Source: Verticillium longisporum (lineage: Eukaryota > Ascomycota > Sordariomycetes > Glomerellales > Plectosphaerellaceae). Taken from it: a stretch of 64,000 bases of DNA. The position numbers and the translations under genes were made by a program. This document shows, one piece after another, positions 51,249 through 60,600 of this stretch. Location of the stretch: contig JAETXT010000001.1 of assembly GCA_019188255.1 (NCBI GenBank), positions 7,502,001 to 7,566,000 on the forward strand, in the 5' to 3' direction. The number at the start of each line of letters is the position of its first letter. The first letter of the stretch is position 1. Under the pieces are notes generated by a model. It did no database searches and was not told where the DNA came from. It worked only from the letters and a program-made list of their open reading frames with translations.

Positions 51249-52600
51249 CTAGTCCTTCAACCACGGGTCTTGCAGAAGTTCCTTCGCTGTGGGGCGAGCG
51301 TCCGGATCCCAGGCAAGGGCTCTTCGAATGAACTGGAGGAACTTGGTATTATCCCCGAGTTTGGTTTCAGCTGCCTCGAGAGTCCTCTCCTTCGGTATAG
51401 GCACAAACTCGCTCCAGTTTCCTGAGCAGACAGAATGGTTAGAAGTGTTGGAAAAATTCAATACGGAGTCGGCTTTCATTATGCGTACCATGTTCATCCC
51501 AGTACTCGAGCGCTCTGTTGCGATGCCGATTGAGAAGCCCTGGAGGCGGTGGGCCTAGTGCTGCAATGAGTTCGGCGAAGTGAGCTCCGTCCGAGAAGCT
51601 GCCGTCCTCCTTGCGGGCGCTAAACAGCGTCTTTCCTTCAAGGAGATCCCACGCCTAAGACAAAGAGGGAGTGATTAGTGGCTCCGTTGGTGGAACTGCA
51701 ACTTTGATATGAACACATACCGTAAGTCCCACGCTCCAGATATCGACCGGATAGCCCCATTGAATGTACAAAAGCGTCTCCGGGGCTCGATACATGATTG
51801 GCATGATGTCGCCGGCATGGGGACCAGGGCCGAGCCTAGCTTCTCCAAAATCAGAAAGCAGTAGTGGCCCGGCCTTGGGCTTCATCAGGCGGGAAAGGTA
51901 GATGGTCCGGTCTTCAAGTTGCTTGCGAGGGACGGGGCTCGAGAACTCATTTTCTTCCAGCTTCTGGAAGATGGAGTCGTCGTTTGTCCCGAGCAGCAGA
52001 TTGCCCGGGTGAACATCTGATCTCGTCTCAGCAGCGATGATCGGCGTGTTCGTATGTGCATATGCATGTGAACGATGGGAGAGGAGAGTATGCACCTACC
52101 AGTGTGTGCGCATTGCGCCTCGGTATGCAGGAAATCAAGCGCTTCAAGAAGCTCCTTGGCAGCTCCCTTCACAAATCCCTCGTTAAATCCGCGGCCATTC
52201 ATGAACACCGTATCCATGTCGCGGATGCTCATTTGAGAAACCTGAAGAGCAAGCGCGACGTGCCTGCCATGGGGGCCGGTTACTTGAAAAGAAGCGAGCA
52301 GCTTTCTGACGTTTTTGGCGCCGGGGTGCCGGCTAGGGGGACTTTTTCCAGGTGCTCGTAGAATGGCAGTTCACGGTGCTGGACCGAGTTGTGGATGTAG
52401 ATTTTTAGTGCTACATACTGATGATGTCTATACTGGGCGATTAGCGAATCGTCACACCCCGACTAGAAGGGTTACTTACTGCAGGTCGCGCGCGAGCCAT
52501 ATGGTGGAGGATGAGCCGTAGCCAAGTTTGGCCACCGTTTGGAACCGGTCATTGAAGACATTGGGTATGAGCTGCTAGATATTCCTGCTGCGGCAAGTTG
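51249..52600 (-). pseudogene. SRPK-type serine/threonine kinase, one-base frameshift
   Basis: Exons on the minus strand: about 52480-52600 (N-terminal limit uncertain), 52100-52427, 51721-52016, 51489-51654, 51249-51421. Kinase landmarks: KLGYGSSSTIWLARDL (Gly loop), YVALKIYI (catalytic Lys), HRELPFYEHL (Glu of helix C), HTDVHPGNLLLG (catalytic loop), LSDFGEARLG, PIMYRAPETLL and YPVDIWSVGL. The spacing and the HTDxxPxN loop fit SRPK-like kinases common in fungi. The frame fails once, within the T5 tract at 52343-52347, where adding one base restores SRHPGAKNVRKLL. All catalytic residues are otherwise intact, so this is either a very recent pseudogene or a consensus error. The N-terminus before the Gly loop was not resolved. 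Confidence 0.7.
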
Positions 52601-53607
52601 CATGTCGGACAGAATAGAACCGTTATCCTGGCCCGTTCTGAGAGAGTGTTGAGAGAATTGTGTGCCCCCATGGTTTACCTCTAAGTTTAAACTTGAACGG
52701 CGAACAACTCGCATCTCGACATCATGCTGACGCATTTCCATGTCTCCAGTATCTTGTCTTGATCCTTGGCCTGACGTCAAGGTTTGGCGTCTGTCGGTTG
52801 CGTGACTCGTCATGGCATTTTGATGAGAGGGCACAGCGCCCACAGCATTTTCATAGCCCTTCCAATTACCCATGCCAGCCTGTTGTGGAACTTCCTGACT
52901 GCTGACACGGCTTGGGAGAGGGTTTGTTGGTGTGGGGAGCAGCGGACGGAGCTTCGGGCGTGGGGCAACTGCACCATGGATGGTGGATGGCGTGTGTCTG
53001 TTGTCGTCATGGACTGGCGACCACCCCTGAGATGGATTAGTCCGCACCATGTGTCCTTGGCCGTCCCACGGCAAGGTGTCTAGCCTCTGTTGTTCCACGG
53101 GCAGTTTCGCTTCAGTGCTCTGTAGCGGTGTACCGTAGGGATCCAGCGGTACACAGCTGAAGTCTTTGGGCCCTAGCGGAATGCCCGAGGTCCTCCGGAC
53201 TTGAACCCTCCGACAAGTGCCCTCTTGCGGGGGTAACCAGGGCAGTTCACCCCGCTACGAATGCAATTGTGGCCTGATTGCAGTCAGCATGGAAACCCGA
53301 GGTACACGTTAAGTTAGGAACTGTGCTTACACTCTGGCTTTCGTTCGTCCCATTTCTTCTTTCGTCTGCGGCAAACCAGGCAGCCCGTTCGAGTACGGTT
53401 GCTGAAATCACGCTTTCGTAATTTACCATCAGAGTGCTGAGGATGATCGAGGGACCCTCCGGGGTTGTATGGTTCATAGCTAGTCAAGGAGTTGGTCGGG
53501 CCCGCTCGCCACGAGCTCTGCATTGCTGGAGACGGCGGCCTAGGACTAGACGCCATTTGTTCAACCTCAGAACTGGTACGGCGACAGTGCCTCGCGCTAG
53601 CAACCAT
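52601..53607 (-). pseudogene. Zn(II)2Cys6 transcription factor remnant with a lost zinc ligand
   Basis: Exon 1 53331-53607 (Met at 53607 or 53556) joins exon 2 from 53273. Together they give a binuclear cluster with exact family spacing: C-LV-C-RRRKKK-W-DERKPE-C-HN-C-IRSGVN-C. The third ligand is Trp (TGG) instead of Cys. About 30 codons into exon 2 the frame stops; the reading resumes in another frame as GPKDFSCVPLDPYG and runs Ser/Gln-rich into the kinase N-lobe. The central fungal TF domain is absent. The gene therefore looks decayed, and its 3' part has been replaced by or merged with the kinase locus. Confidence 0.6.
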
Positions 53608-54779
53608 GCCGGCAATTTCCCTCCGAAGTCACTGGCTCTTCAGCATATGTCTGCCAGTGTTGGGTTTATGTATGTGCGAAAGCAGTGCGCTGTCGCTGTC
53701 GTGGTGGCATGGAAATGAGCCGGCGCGGTTGTCGAAAGCATGTTGTTGGTGTCGAGGTAGTTGGCCGAACAGAAGCTACGTCGACGGTGAACCATGCACA
53801 TGGTCCACAGCATGCATTGTCCTCCCTGCCTTGCCTGGATACATGGCATGTACCTACCTTGGGTTCAGTGGGGCCGCCAAAGCTTGACCGGGTTTCCAGG
53901 TCCCTACGTACCTGTTCGTACATAGTACATGTACATAGTATGTAGAAAAAGAAAAAGCACACCAACTTTAAACCTCTACTACCCTATCCAGAAAGCTTAT
54001 CCATGTACTATGTAAACATTTACCAAAAATGTACCTGATCAATGCCAGGCAATGTGCACGTGCATGTAGGTTGGTACAGTGGGTAGGCTCGGGGCACGCG
54101 TGACAGGGACACACCCCGCTGCGGGTCTGGGGGACGCGCTACTTGGCACGTTTAGGGGCTGATTTACAGGGGCCTCGGTAGGAGCACCTACGGTAAGGTA
54201 CCGTACTTGTGCTATGTACATGTAGGACAGGTACATGTAGGACAGGTACATGTAGTACAGGCCCATCTGCACCATCTGTACGAATACATCCAAGGTCGGT
54301 ACATCCACGATGCACGTCCACCATCTCATCGGCACCGCATCTCATCTCTGCATGAATCAATCCAAAGCCGTCCAGTCCTGTGAATGCCATGGCCGATATA
54401 TAAGCGGCAACATCATTTCGCGGTCAGGGCCGAGACTTCACAGGGAGCACCGAATCATACCCTGCCGCCGGGAATTGCCGTGGCTCATTGCTTGATCTTA
54501 TTCGAATGTAACATGGTGCTCTCTCAACAAGCCTCCGTTCGTCCAAACCTTTTCGAGCACGCCTGATCGACACGTTGCCGCCCGTGCCTGTCAACAGCTC
54601 CGGCACGAGAGATGCAGAATTTGGGCGCAATAAAGACAGCGAGTGTCCATGTAGCATTCGACCATGTCCAGCCCGCCATGCCAAACTTTGTTACCCCTCT
54701 CGGCTGCGCGTCGCGGGCGCCATGGAATCCATCTTGTCGTGTCGACGTGTCTGCTCCGGGTGCCAACAATGCTGACCCT
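53608..54779. other. Intergenic region with a short tandem repeat
   Basis: No gene recognised. A 15-bp unit GTACATGTAGGACAG is repeated three times (54216-54260, last copy one base different), with related GTACATG motifs near 53917-53945. This lies beyond the 3' end of POL32 (minus strand). Confidence 0.5.
54216..54260. repeat. 15-bp tandem repeat, three copies
   Basis: Units GTACATGTAGGACAG at 54216, 54231 and 54246 (the third has GTAGTACAG). Related GTACATG motifs lie around it. Confidence 0.85.
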
Positions 54780-56314
54780 TCACTTCTTTGAAAAGAAAGA
54801 CATAATGTTGCCCTGGCCCTTGGGCGCTGCCTTCTTCGCCTTGGGCTGCGTCCCAGAGCTCGGCGCCGCAGCCACCTTGGCGAGTGCAGGCGCTCGAGGC
54901 GCGGGCTCGTCTTCCGAGAATGACTCCCAGGCTTCTTCTTGCGTCGTGACTGTCTTGGTCAGCATCGGTCCATGCCCCGGCTGCACGCGAGAACTCACCG
55001 AAATAACCCTCCTTGTCCACCGTCTGTGTCTTTTTCATGACGCGCCGCTTGCCGCGACGCCGCCCGTCGCCTGTGCTCGCCACGACCTCTTCAGATTGCC
55101 TGGCCGGGATGTCAGTCTTCCTGTCGAGCGCTGGCTCGTGCACGTCCTCCATAGGCTCGTCTGCCGCCGCTTCCTCCTCCTCCTCATCCTTGTCCTCCTC
55201 GTCCTCTGGCTCGTCCTCGCTCTCCTCCATCATCTGCCGGAGGGCCGCCTCGCGGTCCTGTCGAGATTTGCGGCCCCCTTCTGCAGCAGCCCTCTTCGGC
55301 GCAGGCAGCGGGTCTTCGTCGTCTTCGCCGTCATCCGACAGCGCGGGCGAGTCGACCGGTTTGGGCGTGGACGCGTTGGACGACGGCTTGAGCCTCCCTT
55401 CGAGGCCTTGGCCGCCGCTTTGGAAAACGCAGACATGATGCCCGACGAGCCGCCGCGCTTAAGCGAAGGCGCAGCCTTGGCCGGCGCCGCGGCACCTGCG
55501 CCCGCCTTTTTGGCAAACATGTCTCTGGCCGCCGCCGGCTTGGTCTCCTCCTTGACCTCGGGCGCCGGGCTGGGCGCCGCCGCCGCCGCTGGGGCTTTCT
55601 TCTCGGCGGGCTTTGGCGCCGGCTGGGCCTGCGGCCTGCTCTTGCGCTCGCGCCTCTTCATGTTTGGATTCGTGACGGAGCCGTACGTAGAGGCCATGGC
55701 GACGGGGTCCTCGTGAGAGTATTGCAACAGCTCACGCGTCACGTCGGACAGAAGCTGGTATTCCTAGGATAGGTCAGAAACTGCCAATCGAACATGGTGA
55801 ATCGAGCGTCATAATGACTTGTTTACCTTGTTGGGGAAGGGGGCCAGGCTGTACACCTGGAAAGAGGTCACTTCCTCGTACGTGGCCAAGACATCTGAGC
55901 CGTGTCAGCAGCAGAACAGCGGAACGTGAGCAGTGAGGCGCACCAGTGAGACGGTCCTCGTGGACCAGGGTCAATGTGTGCGTGGGAACGTCGTCTCCCA
56001 TGGCATCCATTTCTGGCGGTGAGCTGGTCATCTCGTGGTCGCCATCCTCCTGGACACCTGCTGACTTGGTGCCGTAGACCAGATACGTGGCATGGACCTT
56101 GCCAGGCGTCGTCGCATTCTGCGACTTGTGAAATTCGTAAAGCATTCTACTACTGTCAGAAATTTGTGGCAAGCTTTCCACGAGATACAGAGCTCACTCA
56201 CCCCTTGGCGGTGTTGACGTGGACCTTGAGAGCACGGCTGAGAGTTCGATAGGTGACCATCTTATCCTCAGTGAAGAGGCGGTCCGCCAGATATTTCGTG
56301 TACTCCTCCATCAT
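54780..56314 (-). CDS. POL32: DNA polymerase delta subunit 3 (POL32/CDC27)
   Basis: Exons: 56202-56314, 55944-56146, 55827-55894, 54999-55763, 54780-54949. They close in phase if one base is added in the CCC at 55396-55398, giving 439 aa. The N-terminus matches Cdc27: MMEEYTKYLADRLFTEDKMVTYRTLSRALKVHVNTAK, then MLYEFHKSQN. The middle is Ala/Lys/Pro-rich, followed by a long acidic block (EESEDEPEDEEDKDEEEEE). The protein ends QGNIMSFFSKK, a consensus PIP box for PCNA binding. EGYFVTTQEEAWESFSEDE just before it is a conserved fungal motif created by splicing at 54998/54950. Function: PCNA-dependent processivity and translesion bypass. The frameshift in a conserved single-copy type gene suggests a consensus error. 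It shares a 412-bp upstream region with RAD18. Confidence 0.88.
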
Positions 56315-56726
56315 GGTAGCGTCTGAGGGCCAATCGAACGACAGGACGGATTCCGCAAGCAAAAATGAGTCCCTCACAATCGAGTCGTGATTTTGAGGCC
56401 AACGGCGAGCAGGTAGAAGGGGCGGGCTGGTGCTGTGGATAGAGGCATAGGGGAGAAACGCGCTTCGAGACGCGCTGTCACGTGGATCAATTAACACCAA
56501 TGCCCTTCATCCCACACCATCGACTCCACTCTAGGCGGCACACCCCTGCAAGTCCTCAGACAAGGGACGCGCTGCCAAACCACCAAGACGCGACTCCCCA
56601 TGAAAGAAAATCCGCCGCCATCATCGCCACATGCCGTGCAGTGCGCCCACCCAGAACCCCTGCCTGCGTCGTCGGCAGTCAGCAGCAACGCCCCCTCCCC
56701 CAAAACAGCGTCATCCCATCGCCATC
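56315..56726. promoter_or_regulatory. POL32/RAD18 bidirectional upstream region
   Basis: A 412-bp interval separates the divergent POL32 and RAD18 start codons. The left part stays open in the POL32 frame and may hold POL32 leader. No transcription-factor site is claimed. Confidence 0.6.
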
Positions 56727-58229
56727 ATGACCGACGACTTCGCCGACGTCCCAGACTCGACAGACTGGCTCTCGACACCCCTCGACGGCCTGGCCCCCGT
56801 CGAGGCCGCCCTCCGCTGCCAGGTGTGCAAGGATTTCTACAAGACACCAATGCTCACGTCCTGCAGCCATACCTTCTGCTCGCTCTGCATCCGCCACGCC
56901 CTCGCCAACGACGGCCGCTGCCCGCTGTGCCGCAACGCGGACCAGGAGCTCAAGCTGCGCAACAACTGGGCCCTCGACGAGATTGTCGGCGCCTTCCAGA
57001 GCGCGCGCGCCAAGACCCTCGAGTTCGCGAGGAAGCCGCCGCCGCCGACACAACAGCCACGACGAGCAAGGACGCGAGCAGCGTCGCCGAAACGCAAGCG
57101 CGAGAAGAAGGACGCCGACGCGGCGGCGCCCGAGCCCAAACGGCTGCGCAGCTCGGCGCGGTTGAGCGGCAGCAGCAGCGGCGCCGCGCGGTCCCAGGAA
57201 CCCGCGACCCCTTTGCGCGAGGTGTACCAGATTCCCGACTCGGAGGATGACGACGAGGGCGGCGACGACGGGGCCGGGGACGGGGACGGGGACGGGGACG
57301 GGGACGAGACGTACGAACCCGAAGACGGGCTCGTGCCGTGTCCCATGTGCCAGACCCGCATGAAGGAAGAGCAGGTCTTTGCGCATCTCGATAAATGCCC
57401 CGGCCCTTCGGCGGCGGAAGCGGAAGCGGAAGCGGGGAGCGGCGGGCCAGGGCGGGCCAGCGGCGGGGGTGGTTCTCCGGCAGCGCAGTCGGCGTTGCCG
57501 TATGACCAACGGGCGAGGCAGCCCGGGGCGAAGGCTCTGGATAGGCTGCCCTCGCTGAACTACTCGATCCTGAAAGACCAGGCGCTGCGGAAGAAAATGG
57601 TCGACCTCGGCTTGTCGACGGGCGGCTCGCGCCAGATGATGGAAAAGAGGCACAGGGAGTGGATCACCATCTGGAATGCCAATTGCGACTCGTTGAGGCC
57701 GAAACGACGGTCCGAGTTGATACATGATCTGGAGGTCTGGGAGCGAACGCAAAGCGGCAGGCCATCGGCGCTGGGCAGGGGTCGAGCGGGCGCCATGGCG
57801 ACGGCGGTGAAGGACAAGGAGTTTGATGGCGCGGCTTGGGCGACGAAGCATGACAATGAGTTCAAGGATCTCATTGCGAATGCGAGAAGGAGCCGTTCTC
57901 AGGCCCAGACGAAGAAAGAGCCCGATGACACAGCTGGAAAGAGTGCTGAAATTGCTGGGGTCGACGGCGACAAGGGTTCGGAGCCTGAAGGACATGCTCA
58001 AGAGAAATCTACTGCCCCGCCCGACTTTGTGCCTCAACCAGACTTCAACGGCGAGATCATCATGACTGAGGCATCGACAGCCGATAAGGGATCTGAAGTG
58101 CAAGAGGCAGAGCTTGAGGCGGAAGAGGACAACCCACAAACGACAAAAACAGAAACCATCTCTGGCCCACTAAAGCCTACCAGCCCCCATCTCATGCAGC
58201 ATGGGTTCGACGAGACGCCGCTCTCGTGA
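56727..58229 (+). CDS. RAD18: RAD18-type E3 ubiquitin ligase for PCNA (postreplication repair)
   Basis: Single exon, 500 aa from the Met at 56727 (an upstream in-frame Met at 56631 adds 32 residues without family similarity). Domain order is that of Rad18/UVS-2: RING finger CQVCKDFYKTPMLTSCSHTFCSLCIRH...CPLC (about residues 30-70), a basic linker, an Asp-rich segment, the UBZ4 zinc finger CPMCQTRMKEEQVFAHLDKC (about 208-228), then the SAP domain beginning LPSLNYSILKDQALRKKMVDLGLSTGG (about 275-310) and the Rad6-binding region. All RING cysteines and the histidine are present. The C-terminus is acidic. It diverges from POL32, another PCNA-pathway gene. Confidence 0.95.
   Translation: MTDDFADVPDSTDWLSTPLDGLAPVEAALRCQVCKDFYKTPMLTSCSHTFCSLCIRHALANDGRCPLCRNADQELKLRNNWALDEIVGAFQSARAKTLEFARKPPPPTQQPRRARTRAASPKRKREKKDADAAAPEPKRLRSSARLSGSSSGAARSQEPATPLREVYQIPDSEDDDEGGDDGAGDGDGDGDGDETYEPEDGLVPCPMCQTRMKEEQVFAHLDKCPGPSAAEAEAEAGSGGPGRASGGGGSPAAQSALPYDQRARQPGAKALDRLPSLNYSILKDQALRKKMVDLGLSTGGSRQMMEKRHREWITIWNANCDSLRPKRRSELIHDLEVWERTQSGRPSALGRGRAGAMATAVKDKEFDGAAWATKHDNEFKDLIANARRSRSQAQTKKEPDDTAGKSAEIAGVDGDKGSEPEGHAQEKSTAPPDFVPQPDFNGEIIMTEASTADKGSEVQEAELEAEEDNPQTTKTETISGPLKPTSPHLMQHGFDETPLS
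57269..57306 (+). repeat. GGGGAC tandem repeat in RAD18, potential G-quadruplex
   Basis: Six GGGG runs separated by one to three bases on the coding strand, encoding an alternating Gly/Asp stretch. Several runs are spaced for a four-stranded G structure. Confidence 0.8.
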
Positions 58230-58472
58230 GGCGTCAACACAAGCAGCAGTCACGAAGCATAAGGTTGACAGCAAGTTCTGGAATAATTATGATTGAGGAA
58301 TTGCATTTAGGGGGCGTACAGGAAACCAACATGTCTGGTCATTGCATTCGGGAGGATGTACATATTCCATCTGCTGTTCCAAGCCAGACAAGATACCCAT
58401 ATGAACCACATGACGCCCTGTTAAACAAAAATTTCCCCTGAAATGTGACGACCCGTAGCTATACATACGTAT

Positions 58473-59902
58473 TCAAGACGCGGCCTGAGGCTGCGGACGC
58501 TCATCCAGCGACATACGCTCGAGTTGCTCAGCCGTCTTGGCCGCTGCCTCGCTCTCCGCCTCCGTCTCCGGCACAGAACCGGCCTCCTCGAGGCGCTTCC
58601 TCGTGGCTTCGGCCTCCTTGGCCTGTTGAGCGTCCCTCTCGGCCTGCTTCTCCGCTTCGACCCTGTCCTCCTCAGCCTTCTCCAGCGCACGGAGCTCGTC
58701 GTCAATCTCGCCGTCGTCGATGACCTCGACCTCGCCAGCGCTCGCAAGTATCCTGCCGACCTCGTCCGTGTCGGCCATCTGCTCCCGCAGCGCGTCGACG
58801 ACACCCTCGACGCGCTCGACGCCGCCAACCTCGGCATTCAGCTGCTTCAGCACGCCGGCGCTGCCCTCCATGACCTTGACGAACTGGACCTGGTCCCGAG
58901 CCTGCTGTATCCTCGCGGCAATCTCCTCCATCTGCAGCAGCGCCGCGCCGCGCTTGCCCAGCGTCGCCTCGGCCGTCTTCTTCTCGCGCAGCAGCCGCAT
59001 GGCGGCGGCGTTGTTCCTCTTGCCGACAGCCGCCTTGGCGTCGGCCGCCAGCGTGTCGACGCGCGCCGCCAGCAGCGTCGTCTGGTGCTTGAGGTCCTCG
59101 ACGAGCTCCTTGAGCTGCGCGACGGCGGCGTCCTCCTCCGTGACGGCGGCGTCCTCGCCCTCGACGCGGATGCGCACCGTCTGGCCGTCGCTCGCCACGA
59201 GGCCCTTGTCCCGGGCGAGGAAGCGCAGCAGCACGTCGACGTCGCGCCCCGCGAGCGCCCTGTCCTTCTGCCCCGCGACGGCCAGGTCGGCTACGCACGC
59301 CCGCTCGAAGTGGCGCCGCGTAAACGTCCGCTCGAAGCGCGTGTCGCTCGCCCGCGCGGCCGCCTGTTCGGCCACGAGACCCCCGCCTTTTCGAGGTTCG
59401 GCAGCACGACGTACGTGCCCTTGGGCATCTTGTCCTCGGCCGTCGACGTGCCGCCGCCGCTGCCGAACCCCAGCTGCCGTGCGGCCCAGGAGGCGACGCT
59501 CCAGGGCACGGCGCCCCAGCCGGCCGTCTTGGCGTAGATGGTCTCTTTTCGCGCGAGAAAGTCGGGCACGGGCACGAGGTCGCCGTTTTCGAGGGCCTCG
59601 CGGACCACGGTGCCGAGGGCCAGCGGGCGGCCGAACTGGCGGCTCTGGAGATGGGCGGGGAGCGAGTCGTCGACGGTTAGGAGGAGGCGCGGCGGGGTGG
59701 TAGAGGTGGCGGGGTCGGGGAGCTGGGCGTCCCAGGCGAGGCGGGCGAGGGCGGCGCGCCAGGCCGAGAGGTTGGCGGTGTAGCCGTCTGGGTTGAGGGT
59801 GCGCTGGGAGCGAAAGTCGGAGTAGAGGGCTGGAAGACGGGCTTTTCGGAAGGAGGGGTCGTTTGACGTGAGGTACTCGGCGAGATCACCCATGGCGGGC
59901 AT
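58473..59902 (-). CDS. CHM7 (CHMP7-like ESCRT-III protein)
   Basis: N-terminal part MGDLAEYLTSNDPSFRKARLPALYSDFRSQRTLNPDGY (start 59902 or 59893) matches the winged-helix-like half of fungal Chm7/CHMP7. The C-terminal part holds a Snf7/ESCRT-III domain with coiled-coil segments: AVGKRNNAAAMRLLREKKTAE, GVLKQLNAEVGGVERVEGVVDAL, then a charged tail ending QLERMSLDERPQPQ (MIM-like). The two halves lie in different frames: one extra base in the C5 tract at 59380-59384 (minus-strand G) gives a continuous 476-aa reading (EKAG-GLVAEQ). Chm7 works at the nuclear envelope with inner-membrane LEM proteins. The break is in a homopolymer, as in POL32 and the kinase, so a consensus error is likely. Confidence 0.85.
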
Positions 59903-60216
59903 GTAGTCTTGATGATGGCAACGATTGTTGGCTGAGGTAGAGAAGGAGGATCAAAGCTCAAGGCTCAAGGTCCAAGGTCGAAGATGTGTTGTTTGTTTTG
60001 TTTGGTGATGACGTCAGGAATGTCTGGTCAGTCCTTGAAATGGCGCCTACAATCTTCTGGGGTGGTGCCGGTTGACAGGGCATTCTGGACCCTCCAAGGT
60101 CCAGAAATGGGGACCCTACCAAGACCCTTCGGCACAAAGGAAGTCTTAATCTCACAATCTGGCCCATACGTGCTGCCTTACAATACAGGCCCTGACGCCG
60201 TCCCGCGGACTCTATT
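59903..60216. other. Upstream region of CHM7 and the small membrane protein gene
   Basis: No coding feature recognised. Confidence 0.4.
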
Positions 60217-60600
60217 TTGCGTCACTTCCTAGTGACATGGTTCCTCTGTCTTTGGCCTTGTTCTCAGCCCTCCTCTTGTTCGCAATCTGTGGGAGGCCTC
60301 GGCAGAACCACAACTAGGCTGCTGTTCATCGCGACCTTCACTTACATCATCCTCACCTACGTCAAGAGCTGCCGGGCTCACCAGGCCAGCACCAACAACC
60401 CGAAAGAGCTCAAGCAGCCATACGTTCCCGTCCAGGCATATGCCACCCCGAACGCTGTGCCGGCGTACAGTCCGCAGCCGGCCTACTCGCCCGTTCCGCA
60501 GCAGCAGGGATACTCTCCTCAAGCCAACTATGCGCTGGAGCAGATTCAACACACCACAGACAGGATACCCTCCGCGGCAAGCACCATGGGTCCAAGCTAA
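60217..60600 (+). CDS. Small membrane protein with Tyr/Pro-rich tail, hypothetical
   Basis: 127 aa; one hydrophobic segment (RLLFIATFTYIILTYV, about residues 34-50) followed by a cytosolic-looking tail with repeated YSPQP/YSPVP/YATP motifs and Gln runs. The N-terminus is Trp/Cys-rich, so the true start may be further downstream or on an unseen upstream exon. No function recognised. Confidence 0.4.
   Translation: MRHFLVTWFLCLWPCSQPSSCSQSVGGLGRTTTRLLFIATFTYIILTYVKSCRAHQASTNNPKELKQPYVPVQAYATPNAVPAYSPQPAYSPVPQQQGYSPQANYALEQIQHTTDRIPSAASTMGPS

Noticed and set aside
51520..51560. A second frameshift in the kinase near the GPPPPG block
   Set aside because: On rereading, the frame continues as GPPPPGLLNRHRNRALEYWDEHG and splices correctly into the last exon, so no break is needed there.
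53180..53220. GGTTCAAGTCC resembling a tRNA T-loop
   Set aside because: No acceptor, D or anticodon stem could be formed around it, and it lies in the zinc-cluster reading frame.
54664..55716. 350-aa plus-strand frame with Leu/Ser-rich sequence
   Set aside because: Antisense to POL32; low-complexity reading of the acidic and Ala-rich POL32 segments.
56679..58139. Long open frame (486 aa) on the minus strand
   Set aside because: It lies antisense to RAD18, has no recognisable domain and arises from the GC-rich, biased codon use of RAD18.
58524..59703. Two long plus-strand frames
   Set aside because: Antisense to the CHM7 exon; Arg/Ser-rich and without domains.
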